This document shows, in pieces, positions 25,485-37,014 of a stretch of 64,000 nucleotides of DNA; position 1 is the stretch's first letter; each line of letters opens with the position of its first letter. The stretch lies in the NCBI GenBank assembly GCA_963556195.1, contig CAUVYP010000245.1, positions 62,001 through 126,000 of the forward strand. The letters are read 5' to 3'. The notes under the pieces are model-generated. The model was not told the origin of the DNA. It saw only the letters and a program-made list of their open reading frames with translations, and made no database searches. The DNA comes from Sepiola atlantica (lineage: Eukaryota > Mollusca > Cephalopoda > Sepiida > Sepiolidae). A program made the translations under genes and the position numbers.

Positions 25485-27902
25485 TTGTTGATGTTTTGCG
25501 TATTCAGTTTGTATCGACATATCTCCGGGAGTACAAGAGCTGAACTTCTGAAACTTGGTACTTCAGTAGAATATATATTTCCGCTATTGTCTGCAAAGTT
25601 TTGTTGCACAATTCTTATAAATGTGGAAGTTATAAACAAAAGCGATATCAACTTTAAATCGCCTTAAATTTTGTTGATGTTTTGCGTATTGAGTTTGTAT
25701 CGACATATCTCCGGGAGTACAAGAGCTGAACTTCTGAAACGCCGTACTTCAGTAGAATATGTGTGTCCGCTAATATCTGCAAAGTTTCGGAGCACAATTC
25801 TTATAAATGTGGAAGTTATAAACAAAAGCGATATCAACTTTAAATCGCACTAAATTTTGTTGATGTTTTGCGTATTCAGTTTGTATCGACATATCTCCGG
25901 GAGTACAAGAGCTGAAATTCTGAAACTAACTACTTCAGTAGAATATGTATTTCCGCTATTGTCTGCAAAGTTTTGTTGCACAATTCTTATAAATGTGGAA
26001 GTTATAAACAAAAGCGATATCAACTTTAAATCGCCTTAAATTTTGTTGATGTTTTGCGTATTCAGTTTGTATCGATATATTTCCGGGAGTACAAGAGCTG
26101 AACTTCTGAAACTTGGTACTTCAGTAGAAAATGTGTGTCCGCTTATGTCTGCAAAGTTTCGGAGCACAATTCTTATAAATGTGGAAGTTATAAACAAAAG
26201 CGATATCAACTTTAAATCGCACTAAATTTTGTTGATGTTTTGCGTATTCAGTTTGTATCGACATATCTCCGGGAGTACAAGAGCTGAACTTCTGAAACTT
26301 GGTACGTCAGTAGAAAATGTGTGTCCGCTAATGTCTGCAAAGTTTCGGAGCACAATTCTTATAAATGTGGAAGTTATAAACAAAAGCGATATCAACTTTA
26401 AATCGCACTAAATTTTGTTGATGTTTTGCGTATTCAGTTTGTATCGACATATCTCCGGGAGTACAAGAGCTGAACTTCTGAAACTTGGTACTTCAGTAGA
26501 AAATGTGTGTCCGCTAATGTCTGCAAAGTTTCGGAGCACAATTCTTATAAATGTGGAAGTTATAAACAAAAGCGATATCAACTTTAAATCGGACTAAATT
26601 TTGTTGATGTTTTGCGTATTCAGTTTGTATCGACATATCTCCGGGAGTACAAGAGCTGAACTTCTGAAACTTGGTACTTCAGTAGAATATGTGTGTCCGC
26701 TATTGTCTGCAAAGTTTCGGAGCCCAATTCTTATAAATGTGGAAGTTATAAACAAAAGCGATATCAACTTTAAATCGCCTTAAATTTTGTTGATGTTTTG
26801 CGTATTGAGTTTGTATCGACATATCTCCGGGAGTACAAGAGCTGAACTTCTTAAACTTGGTACTTCAGTAGTAAATGTGTGTCCGCTAATGTCTGCAAAG
26901 TTTCGGAGCACAATTCTCATAAATGTGGAAGTTATAAACAAAAGCGATATCAACTTTAAATCGCACTAAATTTTGTTGATGTTTTGCGTATTCAGTTTGT
27001 ATCGACATATCTCCGGGAGTACAAGAGCTGAACTTCTGAAACTTGGTACTTCAGTAGAAAATGTGTGTCCGCTAATATCTGCAAAGTTTCGGAGCACAAT
27101 TCTTATAAATGTGGAAGTTATAAACAAAAGCGATATCAACTTCAAATCGCACTAAATTTTGTTGATGTTTTGCGTATTCAGTTTGTATCGACATATCTCC
27201 GGGAGTACAAGAGCTGAACTTCTGAAACTTACTACTTCAGTAGAATATGTATTTCCGCTATTGTCTGCACAGGTTTGTTGCACAAGTCTTATAAATGTGG
27301 AAGTTATAAACAAAAGCGATATCAACTTTAAATCGCCTTAAATTTTGTTGATGTTTTGCGTATTCAGTTTGTATCGATATATCTCCGGGAGTACAAGAGC
27401 TGAACTTCTGAAACTTGGTACTTCAGTAGAAAATGTGTGTCCGCTTATGTCTGCAAAGTTTCGGAGCACAATTCTTATAAATGTGGAAGTTATAAACAAA
27501 AGCGATATCAACTTTAAATCGCACTAAATTTTGTTGATGTTTTGCGTATTCAGTTTGTATCGACATATCTCCGGGAGTAAAAGGGCTGAACTTCTGAAAC
27601 TTGGTACGTCAGTAGAAAATGTGTGTCCGCTAATGTCTGCAAAGTTTCGGAGCACAATTCTTATAAATGTGGAAGTTATAAACAAAAGCGATATCAACTT
27701 TAAATCGCACTAAATTTTGTTGATGTTTTGCGTATTCAGTTTGTATCGACATATCTCCGGGAGTACAAGAGCTGAACTTCTGAAACTTGGTACCTCAGTA
27801 AAAAATGTGTGTCCGCTAATGTCTGCAAAGTTTAAGAGCACAATTCTTATAAATGTGGAAGTTATAAACAAAAGCGATATCAACTTTAAATCGCACTAAA
27901 TT
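25485..27902 (+). repeat. Alpha-like 13-unit block at the right end of domain I
   Basis: Units at 25485, 25671 (A'), 25857 (B'), 26043 (C''), 26229 (D), 26415 (E), 26601 (F) and 26787 (G-like, with the GTATTGAGTTTG of A) repeat the order at 20649 onward, with D retained. From 26973 the units are of the kind found in domain II, for example 27159 with GCACAGGTTTGTTGC. This is where the alpha pattern fades out. Confidence 0.75.
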
Positions 27903-30506
27903 TTGTTGATGTTTTGCGTATTCAGTTTGTATCGACATATCTCCGGGAGTACAAGAGCTGAACTTCTGAAACTTGGTACTTCAGTAGAATATGTATTTCC
28001 GCTATTGTCTGCAAAGTTTTGTTGCACAATTCTTATAAATGTGGAAGTTATAAACAAAAACGATATCAACTTGAAATCGCCTTAAATTTTGTTGATGTTT
28101 TGCGTATTCAGTTTGTATCGACATATCTCCGGGAGTACAAGAGCTGAACTTCTGAAACTCCGTACTTCAGTAGAAAATGTGTGTCCGCTAATGTCTGCAA
28201 AGTTTCGGAGCACAATTCTTATAAATGTGGAAGTTATAAACAAAAGCGATATCAACTTTAAATCGCACTAAATTTTGTTGATGTTTTGCGTATTCAGTTT
28301 GTATCGACATATCTCCGGGAGTACAAGAGCTGAACTTCTGAAACTTGGTACTTCAGTAGAATACGTATTTCCGCTATTGTCTGCAAAGTTTTGTTGCACA
28401 ATTCTTATAAATGTGGAAGTTATAAACAAAAGCGATATCAACTTTAAATCGCACTAAATTTTGTTGATGTTTGGCGTATTCAGTTTGTATCGACATATCT
28501 CCGGGAGTACAAGAGCTGAACTTCTGAAACTTGGTACTTCAGTAGAAAATGTGTGTCCGCTAATGTCTGCAAAGTTTCGGAGCACAATTCTTATAAATGT
28601 GGCAGTTATAAACAAAAGCGATATCAACTTTAAATCGCACTAAATTTTGTTGATGTTTTGCGTATTCAGTTTGTATCGACATATCTCACGGAGTACAAGA
28701 GCTGAACTTCTGAAACTTGGTACTTCAGTAGAATATGTATTTCCGCTATTGTCTGCAAAGTTTTGTTGCACAATTCTTATAAATGTGGAAGTTATAAACA
28801 AAAGCGATATCAACTTTAAATCGCACTAAATTTTGTTGATGTTTTGCGTATTCAGTTTGTATCGACATATCTCCGGGAGTACAAGAGCTGAACTTCTGAA
28901 ACTTGGTACTTCAGTAGTAAATGTGTGTCCGCTAATGTCTGCAAAGTTTTGGAGCACAATTCTTATAAATGTGGAAGTTATAAACAAAAGCGATATCAAC
29001 TTTAAATCGCCCTAAATTTTGTTGATGTTTTGCGTATTCAGTTTGTATCGACATATCTCCGGGAGTACAAGAGCTGAACTTCTGAAACTTACTACTTCAG
29101 TAGAATATGTATTTCCGCTATTGTCTGCAAAGTTGTGTTGCACAATTCTTATAAATGTGGAAGTTATAAACAAAAGCGATATCAACTTTAAATCGTTTTA
29201 AATTTTGTTGATGTTTTGCGTATTGAGTTTGTATCGACAGTTCTCCGGGAGTACAAGAGCTGAACTTCTGAAACTTGGTACTTCAGTAGACAATGTGTGT
29301 CCGCTAATATCTGCAAAGTTTCGGAGCACAATTCTTATAAATGTGGAAGTTATAAACAAAAGCGATATCAACTTCAAATCGCACTAAATTTTGTTGATGT
29401 TTTGCGTATTCAGTTTGTATCGACATATCTCCGGGAGTACAAGAGCTGAACTTCTGAAACTTACTACTTCAGTAGAATATGTATTTCCGCTATTGTCTGC
29501 ACAGGTTTGTTGCACAATTCTTATAAATGTGGAAGTTATAAACAAAAGCGATATCAACTTTAAATCGCCTTAAATTTTGTTGATGTTTTGCGTATTCAGT
29601 TTGTATCGATATATCTCCGGGAGTACAAGAGCTGAACTTCTGAAACTTGGTACTTCAGTAGAAAATGTGTGTCCGCTTATGTCTGCAAAGTTTCGGAGCA
29701 CAATTCTTATAAATGTGGAAGTTATAAACAAAAGCGATATCAACTTTAAATCGCACTAAATTTTGTTGATATTTTGCGTATTCAGTTTGTATCGACATAT
29801 CTCCGGGAGTACAAGAGCTGAACTTCTGAAACTTGGTACTTCAGTAAAAAATGTGTGTCCGCTAATGTCTGCAAAGTTTCGGAGCACAATTCTTATAAAT
29901 GTGGAAGTTATAAACAAAAGCGATATCAACTTTAAATCGCACTAAATTTTGTTGATGTTTTGCGTATTCAGTTTGTATCGACATATCTCCGGGAGTACAA
30001 GAGCTGAACTTCTGAAACTTGGTACTTCAGTAGAATACGTATTTCCGCTATTGTCTGCAAAGTTTTGTTGCACAATTCTTATAAATGTGGAAGTAATAAA
30101 CAAAAGCGATATCAACTTTAAATCGCACTAAATTTTGTTGATGTTTGGCGTATTCAGTTTGTATCGACATATCTCCGGGAGTACAAGAGCTGAACTTCTG
30201 AAACTTGGTACTTCAGTAGAATATGTGTGTCCGCTAATGTCTGCAAAGTTTCGGAGCACAATTCTTATAAATGTGGAAGTTATAAACAAAAGCGATATCA
30301 ACTTTAAATCGCACTAAATTTTGTTGATGTTTGGCGTATTCAGTTTGTATCGACATATCTCCGGGAGTACAATAGCTGAACTTCTGAAACTTGGTACTTC
30401 AGTAGAATATGTATTTCCGCTATTGTCTGCAAAGTTTTGTTGCACAATTCTTATAAATGTGGAAGTTATAAACAAAAGCGATATCAACTTTAAATCGCAC
30501 TAAATT

Positions 30507-30692
30507 TTGTTGATGTTTTGCGTATTCAGTTTGTATCGACATATCTCCGGGAGTACAAGAGCTGAACTTCTGAAACTTGGTACTTCAGTAGAATATGTAT
30601 TTCCGCTATTGTCTGCAAAGTTTTGTTGCACAATTCTTATAAATGTGGAAGTTATAAACAAAAGCGATATCAACTTTAAATCGCCTTAAATT
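30507..30692 (+). repeat. Representative type-2 unit
   Basis: Example of the second main unit class. It differs from type 1 mainly by a linked set of changes in unit positions 73-123: GAATATGTATTTCCGCTATT replaces GAAAATGTGTGTCCGCTAAT, and TTTTGTTGCAC replaces TTTCGGAGCAC. It often ends TCGCCTT instead of TCGCACT. The flanking parts of the unit are essentially the same as in type 1. Recombinant classes that combine a type-1 left half with a type-2 right half, or the reverse, also occur, for example at 1863, 59146 and 45940. Confidence 0.88.
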
Positions 30693-31436
30693 TTGTTGAT
30701 GTTTTGCGTATTCAGTTTGTATCGACATATCTCCGGGAGTACAAGAGCTGAACTTCTTAAACTTGGTACTTCAGTAGTAAATGTGTGTCCGCTAATGTCT
30801 GCAAAGTTTCGGAGCACAATTCTTATAAATGTGGAAGTTATAAACAAAAGCGATATCAACTTTAAATCGCACTAAATTTTGTTGATGTTTTGCGTATTCA
30901 GTTTGTATCGACATATCTCCGGGAGTACAAGAGCTGAACTTCTGAAACTCCGTACTTCAGTAGAAAATGTCTGTCCGCTAATGTCTGCAAAGTTTTGTTG
31001 CACAATTCTTATCAATGTGGAAGTTATAAACAAAAGCGAAATCAACTTTAAATCGCCTTAAATTTTGTTGATGTTTTGCGTATTCAGTTTGTATCGACAT
31101 ATCTCCGGGAGTACAAGAGCTGAACTTCTGAAACTCCGTACTTCAGTAGAATATGTGTATCCGCTATTGTCTGCAAAGTTTCGGAGCACAATTCTTATAA
31201 ATGTGGAAGTTATAAACAAGAGCGATATCAACTTTAAATCGCACTAAATTTTGTTGATGTTTTGCGTATTCAGTTTGTATCGACATATCTCCGGGAGTAC
31301 AAGGGCTGAACTTCTGAAACTTGGTACGTCAGTAGAAAATGTGTGTCCGCTAATGTCTGCAAAGTTTCGGAGCACAATTCTTATAAATGTGGAAGTTATA
31401 AACAAAAGCGATATCAACTTTAAATCGCACTAAATT
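30693..31436 (+). repeat. Conserved four-unit module T, copy 1 (744 bp)
   Basis: Four consecutive marked units: CTTAAACTTGG with CAGTAGTAAATG; ATCAATGTGG with GCGAAATCAAC; GTGTATCCGC; and CAAGGGCTGAAC with ACGTCAG. The same ordered set occurs at 33854, 46126, 47801 and 53195, that is in domains II and IV, whose other units differ. Confidence 0.85.
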
Positions 31437-31994
31437 TTGTTGATGTTTTGCGTATTCAGTTTGTATCGACATATCTCCGGGAGTACAAGAGCTGAACTTC
31501 TGAAACTTGGTACTTCAGTAGAATATGTATTTCCGCTATTGTCTGCAAAGTTTTGTTGCACAATTCTTATAAATGTGGAAGTTATAAACAAAAACGATAT
31601 CAACTTGAAATCGCCTTAAATTTTGTTGATGTTTTGCGTATTCAGTTTGTATCGACATATCTCCGGGAGTACAAGAGCTGAACTTCTTAAACTCCGTACT
31701 TCAGTAGAAAATGTGTGTCCGCTAATGTCTGCAAAGTTTCGGAGCACAATTCTTATAAATGTGGAAGTTATAAACAAAAGCGATATCAACTTTAAATCGC
31801 ACTAAATTTTGTTGATGTTTTGCGTATTCAGTTTGTATCGACATATCTCCGGGAGTACAAGAGCTGAACTTCTGAAACTTGGTACTTCAGTAGAATCCGT
31901 ATTTCCGCTATTGTCTGCAAAGTTTTGTTGCACAATTCTTATAAATGTGGAAGTTATAAACAAAAGCGATATCAACTTTAAATCGCACTAAATT

Positions 31995-32179
31995 TTGTTG
32001 ATGTTTGGCGTATTCAGTTTGTATCGACATATCTCCGGGAGTACAAGAGCTGAACTTCTGACACTTGGTACTTCAGTAGAAATGTGTGTCCGCTAATGTC
32101 TGCAAAGTTTCGGAGCACAATTCTTATAAATGTGGCAGTTATAAACAAAAGCGATATCAACTTTAAATCGCACTAAATT
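31995..32179 (+). repeat. 185-bp unit, one-base deletion (indel allele a)
   Basis: Reads CAGTAGAAATGTGTG where the consensus is CAGTAGAAAATGTGTG. It retains GTGGCAGTTAT, the marker of its counterpart at 28461, which is full length. The deletion therefore arose after the two domain II copies separated. It is the leftmost length change in the window and is seen once. Confidence 0.85.
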
Positions 32180-33109
32180 TTGTTGATGTTTTGCGTATTC
32201 AGTTTGTATCGACATATCTCCGGGAGTACAAGAGCTGAACTTCTGAAACTTGGTACTTCAGTAGTAAATGTGTGTCCGCTAATGTCTGCAAAGTTTTGGA
32301 GCACAATTCTTATAAATGTGGAAGTTATAAACAAAAGCGATATCAACTTTAAATCGCCCTAAATTTTGTTGATGTTTTGCGTATTCAGTTTGTATCGACA
32401 TATCTCCGGGAGTACAAGAGCTGAACTTCTGAAACTTACTACTTCAGTAGAATATGTATTTCCGCTATTGTCTGCAAAGTTGTGTTGCACAATTCTTATA
32501 AATGTGGAAGTTATAAACAAAAGCGATATCAACTTTAAATCGTTTTAAATTTTGTTGATGTTTTGCGTATTGAGTTTGTATCGACAGTTCTCCGGGAGTA
32601 CAAGAGCTGAACTTCTGAAACTTGGTACTTCAGTAGACAATGTGTGTCCGCTAATATCTGCAAAGTTTCGGAGCACAATTCTTATAAATGTGGAAGTTAT
32701 AAACAAAAGCGATATCAACTTCAAATCGCACTAAATTTTGTTGATGTTTTGCGTATTCAGTTTGTATCGACATATCTCCGGGAGTACAAGAGCTGAACTT
32801 CTGAAACTTACTACTTCAGTAGAATATGTATTTCCGCTATTGTCTGCACAGGTTTGTTGCACAATTCTTATAAATGTGGAAGTTATAAACAAAAGCGATA
32901 TCAACTTTAAATCGCCTTAAATTTTGTTGATGTTTTGCGTATTTAGTTTGTATCGATATATCTCCGGGAGTACAAGAGCTGAACTTCTGAAACTTGGTAC
33001 TTCAGTAGAAAATGTGTGTCCGCTTATGTCTGCAAAGTTTCGGAGCACAATTCTTATAAATGTGGAAGTTATAAACAAAAGCGATATCAACTTTAAATCG
33101 CACTAAATT

Positions 33110-33295
33110 TTGTTGATATTTTGCGTATTCAGTTTGTATCGACATATCTCCGGGAGTACAAGAGCTGAACTTCTGAAACTTGGTACTTCAGTAAAAAATG
33201 TGTGTCCGCTAATGTCTGCAAAGTTTCGGAGCACAATTCTTATAAATGTGGAAGTAATAAACAAAAGCGATATCAACTTTAAATCGCACTAAATT
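33110..33295 (+). repeat. Hybrid unit formed by in-register fusion
   Basis: The left part has GATATTTTGCG and CAGTAAAAAATG, the markers of unit 29763 in copy 1. The right end has GAAGTAATAAAC, the marker of the next unit, 29949. One 186-bp unit has been lost and the switch lies between these two markers, within about 60 bp on the right of the central region. Confidence 0.85.
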
Positions 33296-33853
33296 TTGTT
33301 GATGTTTGGCGTATTCAGTTTGTATCGACATATCTCCGGGAGTACAAGAGCTGAACTTCTGAAACTTGGTACTTCAGTAGAATATGTGTGTCCGCTAATG
33401 TCTGCAAAGTTTCGGAGCACAATTCTTATAAATGTGGAAGTTATAAACAAAAGCGATATCAACTTTAAATCGCACTAAATTTTGTTGATGTTTTGCGTAT
33501 TCAGTTTGTATCGACATATCTCCGGGAGTACAATAGCTGAACTTCTGAAACTTGGTACTTCAGTAGAATATGTATTTCCGCTATTGTCTGCAAAGTTTTG
33601 TTGCACAATTCTTATAAATGTGGAAGTTATAAACAAAAGCGATATCAACTTTAAATCGCACTAAATTTTGTTGATGTTTTGCGTATTCAGTTTGTATCGA
33701 CATATCTCCGGGAGTACAAGAGCTGAACTTCTGAAACTTGGTACTTCAGTAGAATATGTATTTCCGCTATTGTCTGCAAAGTTTTGTTGCACAATTCTTA
33801 TAAATGTGGAAGTTATAAACAAAAGCGATATCAACTTTAAATCGCCTTAAATT

Positions 33854-34597
33854 TTGTTGATGTTTTGCGTATTCAGTTTGTATCGACATATCTCCGGGAG
33901 TACAAGAGCTGAACTTCTTAAACTTGGTACTTCAGTAGTAAATGTGTGTCCGCTAATGTCTGCAAAGTTTCGGAGCACAATTCTTATAAATGTGGAAGTT
34001 ATAAACAAAAGCGATATCAACTTTAAATCGCACTAAATTTAGTTGATGTTTTGCGTATTCAGTTTGTATCGACATATCTCCGGGAGTACAAGAGCTGAAC
34101 TTCTGAAACTCCGTACTTCAGTAGAAAATGTCTGTCCGCTAATGTCTGCAAAGTTTTGTTGCACAATTCTTATCAATGTGGAAGTTATAAACAAAAGCGA
34201 AATCAACTTTAAATCGCCTTAAATTTTGTTGATGTTTTGCGTATTCAGTTTGTATCGACATATCTCCGGGAGTACAAGAGCTGAACTTCTGAAACTCCGT
34301 ACTTCAGTAGAATATGTGTATCCGCTATTGTCTGCAAAGTTTCGGAGCACAATTCTTATAAATGTGGAAGTTATAAACAAGAGCGATATAAACTTTAAAT
34401 CGCACTAAATTTTGTTGATGTTTTGCGTATTCAGTTTGTATCGACATATCTCCGGGAGTACAAGGGCTGAACTTCTGAAACTTGGTACGTCAGTAGAAAA
34501 TGTGTGTCCGCTAATGTCTGCAAAGTTTCGGAGCACAATTCTTATAAATGTGGAAGTTATAAACAAAAGCGATATCAACTTTAAATCGCACTAAATT
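33854..34597 (+). repeat. Module T, copy 2
   Basis: Same four marked units as copy 1, at the end of the second domain II HOR. The second unit starts AAATTTAGTTGATG instead of AAATTTTGTTGATG, and the third has GATATAAAC in place of GATATCAAC. Confidence 0.84.
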
Positions 34598-36643
34598 TTG
34601 TTGATGTTTTGCGTATTCAGTTTGTATCGACATATCTCCGGGAGTACAAGAGCTGAACTTCTGAAACTTGGTACTTCAGTAGAAAATGTGTGTCCGCTAA
34701 TGTCTGCAAAGTTTCGGAGCACAATTCTTATAAATGTGGAAGTTATAAACAAAAGCGATATCAACTTTAAATCGCACTAAATTTTGTTGATGTTTTGCGT
34801 ATTCAGTTTGTATCGACATATCTCCGGGAGTACAAGAGCTGAACTTCTGAAACTTGGTACTTCAATAGAATATGTGTGTCCGCTATTCTCTGCAAAGTTT
34901 CGGAGCACAATTCTTATAAATGTGGAAGTTATAAACAAAAGCGATATCAACTTTAAATCGCACTAAATTTTGTTGATGTTTTGCGTATTCAGTTTGTATC
35001 GACATATCTCTGGGAGTACAAGAGCTGAACTTCTGAAACTTGGTACTTCAGTAGAAAATGTGTGTCCGCTTATGTCTGCAAAGTTTCGGAGCACAATTCT
35101 TATAAATGTGGAAGTTATAAACAAAAGCGATATCAACTTTAAATCGCACTAAATTTTGTTGATGTTTTGCGTATTCAGTTTGTATCGACATATCTCCGGG
35201 AGTACAAGAGCTGAACTTCTGAAACTTGGTACTTCAGTAGAAAATGTGTGTCCGCTAATGTCTGCAAAGTTTCGGAGCACAATTCTTATAAATGTGGAAG
35301 TTATAAACAAAAACGATATCAACTTGAAATCGCACTAAATTTTGTTGATGTTTTGCGTATTCAGTTTGTATCGACTTATCTCCGGGAGTACAAGAGCTGA
35401 ACTTCAGAAACTTGGTACTTCAGTAGTAAATGTGTGTCCGCTAATGTCTGCAAAGTTTCGGAGCACAATTCTTATAAATGTGGAAGTTATAAACAAAAGC
35501 GATATCAACTTTAAATCGCACTAAATTTTGTTGATGTTTTGCGTATTCAGTTTGTATCGACATATCTCCGGGAGTACAAGAGCTGAACTTCTGAAACTTG
35601 GTACTTCAGTGCAAAATGTGTGTCCGCTAATGTCTGCAAAGTTTCAGAGCACAATTCTTATAAATGTGGAAGTTATAAACAAAAGCGATATCAACTTTAA
35701 ATCGCACTAAATTTTGTTGATGTTTTGCGTATTCAGTTTGTATCGAGATATCTCCGGGAGTACAAGAGCTGAACTTCTGAAACTCCGTACTTCAGTAGAA
35801 AATGTGTGTCCGCTAATGTCTGCAAAGTTTCGGAGCACAATTCTTATAAATGTGGAAGTTATAAACAAAAGCGATATCAACTTTAAATCGCACTAAATTT
35901 TGTTGATGTTTTGCGTATTCAGTTTGTATCGACATATCTCCGGGAGTACAAGAGCTGAACTTCTGAAACTTGGTACTTCAGTAGAATACGTATTTCCGCT
36001 ATTGTCTGCAAAGTTTTGTTGCACAATTCTTATAAATGTGGAAGTTATAAACAAAAGCGATATCAACTTTAAATCGCACTAAATTTTGTTGATGTTTTTC
36101 GTATTCAGTTTGTATCGACATATCTCCGGGAGTACAAGAGCTGAACTTCTGAAACTTGGTACTTCAGTAGAAAATGTGTGTCCGCTAATGTCTGCAAAGT
36201 TTCGGAGCACAATTCTTATAAATGTGGAAGTTATAAACAAAAGCGATATCAACTTTAAATCGCACTAAATTTTGTTGATGTTTTGCGTATTCAGTTTGTA
36301 TCGACATATCTCCGGGAGTACAAGAGCTGATCTTCTGAAACTCCGTACTTCAGTAGAAAATGTGTGTCCGCTAATGTCTGCAAAGTTTCGGAGCACAATT
36401 CTTATAAATGTGGAAGTTATAAACAAAAGCGATATCAACTTTAAATCGCACTAAATTTTGTTGATGTTTTGCGTATTCAGTTTGTATCGACATATCTCCG
36501 GGAGTACAAGAGCTGAACTTCTGAAACTTGGTACGTCAGTAGAAAATGTGTGTCCGCTAATGTCTGCAAAGTTTCGGAGCACAATTCTTATAAATGTGGA
36601 AGTTATAAACAAAAGCGATATCAACTTTAAATCGCACTAAATT
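34598..36643 (+). repeat. Domain III HOR, 11-unit form (2046 bp)
   Basis: Marked units in order: 34784 (CTTCAATAGAAT, CTATTCTCTGC), 34970 (ATCTCTGGGAG), 35156 (CAAAAACGATATC, CTTGAAATCG), 35342 (CGACTTATCTCC, CTTCAGAAAC), 35528 (CAGTGCAAAATG, TTTCAGAGCAC), 35714 (CGAGATATCTCC, CTCCGTAC), 35900 (GAATACGTATTT), 36086 (GTTTTTCGTATT), 36272 (CTGATCTTCTG) and 36458 (GGTACGTCAG). The same order forms the right part of the next two copies. Confidence 0.86.
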
Positions 36644-36828
36644 TTGTTGATGTTTTCGTATTCAGTTTGTATCGACATATCTCCGGGAGTACAAGAGCTG
36701 AACTTCTGAAACTTGGTACGTCAGTAGAAAATGTGTGTCCGCTAATGTCTGCAAAGTTTCGGAGCACAATTCTTATAAATGTGGAAGTTATAAACAAAAG
36801 CGATATCAACTTTAAATCGCACTAAATT
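36644..36828 (+). repeat. 185-bp unit carrying indel allele b
   Basis: One G is missing in TTTTGCGTATT (reads TTTTCGTATT near 36653-36661). The same deletion is found in the units starting at 39991, 42966, 44825 and 52080. It marks HOR boundaries across domains III and IV and shifts the downstream repeat phase by one base each time. Confidence 0.9.
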
Positions 36829-37014
36829 TTGTTGATGTTTTGCGTATTCAGTTTGTATCGACATATCTCCGGGAGTACAAGAGCTGAACTTCTGAAACTT
36901 GGTACTTCAGTAGAAAATGTGTGTCCGCTAATGTCTGCAAAGTTTCGGAGCACAATTCTTATAAATGTGGAAGTTATAAACAAAAGCGATATCAACTTTA
37001 AATCGCACTAAATT
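36829..37014 (+). repeat. Representative type-1 unit
   Basis: A good example of the commonest unit. Its central region reads GAAAATGTGTGTCCGCTAAT and then TTTCGGAGCAC, and the unit ends TCGCACTAAATT before the next start. Left part (unit positions 1-72): the start motif, CGACATATCTCCGGGAG, then the short near-direct repeats CTGAACTT / CTGAAACTT. Right part (124-177): two TTATAAA motifs 15 bp apart, then GCGATATCAAC and TTTAAATCG. Type-1 units alternate irregularly with type-2 units throughout the array. Confidence 0.9.
36952..37005. other. Near-invariant 54-bp block of the unit (representative)
   Basis: Unit positions 124-177, from ACAATTCTTATAAATG to TTTAAATCG, are almost unchanged across the array. 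They contain TTATAAA twice at 15-bp spacing. Recurrent exceptions are few: CTCATAAATG, ATCAATGTGG, GCGAAATC and AAACGATATC with TTGAAATCG. The adjacent positions 73-123 vary far more. Confidence 0.7.

Larger units (their letters stand above)
27903..31436 (+). repeat. Domain II HOR copy 1, 19 units (3534 bp)
   Basis: Begins with a unit carrying CAAAAACGATATC and CTTGAAATCG (27903), which recurs at 31437. Other marked units: GTGGCAGTTAT (28461), TCTCACGGAG (28647), a unit ending TCGTTTT (29019), CGACAGTTCTCC with GTAGACAATG (29205), GCACAGGTTTG (29391), GATATTTTGCG with AGTAAAAAATG (29763), GAAGTAATAAAC (29949) and GTACAATAGCTG (30321). It ends with the four-unit module at 30693-31436. The same ordered markers occur in the next block. 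Confidence 0.87.
31437..34597 (+). repeat. Domain II HOR copy 2, 17 units (3161 bp)
   Basis: Follows the order of copy 1 but lacks two units: the counterpart of 28647, and one unit lost by fusion at 33110. It also contains the 185-bp unit at 31995. Private changes include GTATTTAGTTTG near 32939 and AAATTTAGTTGATG near 34036; the latter removes the first TTG of that unit. Confidence 0.86.
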
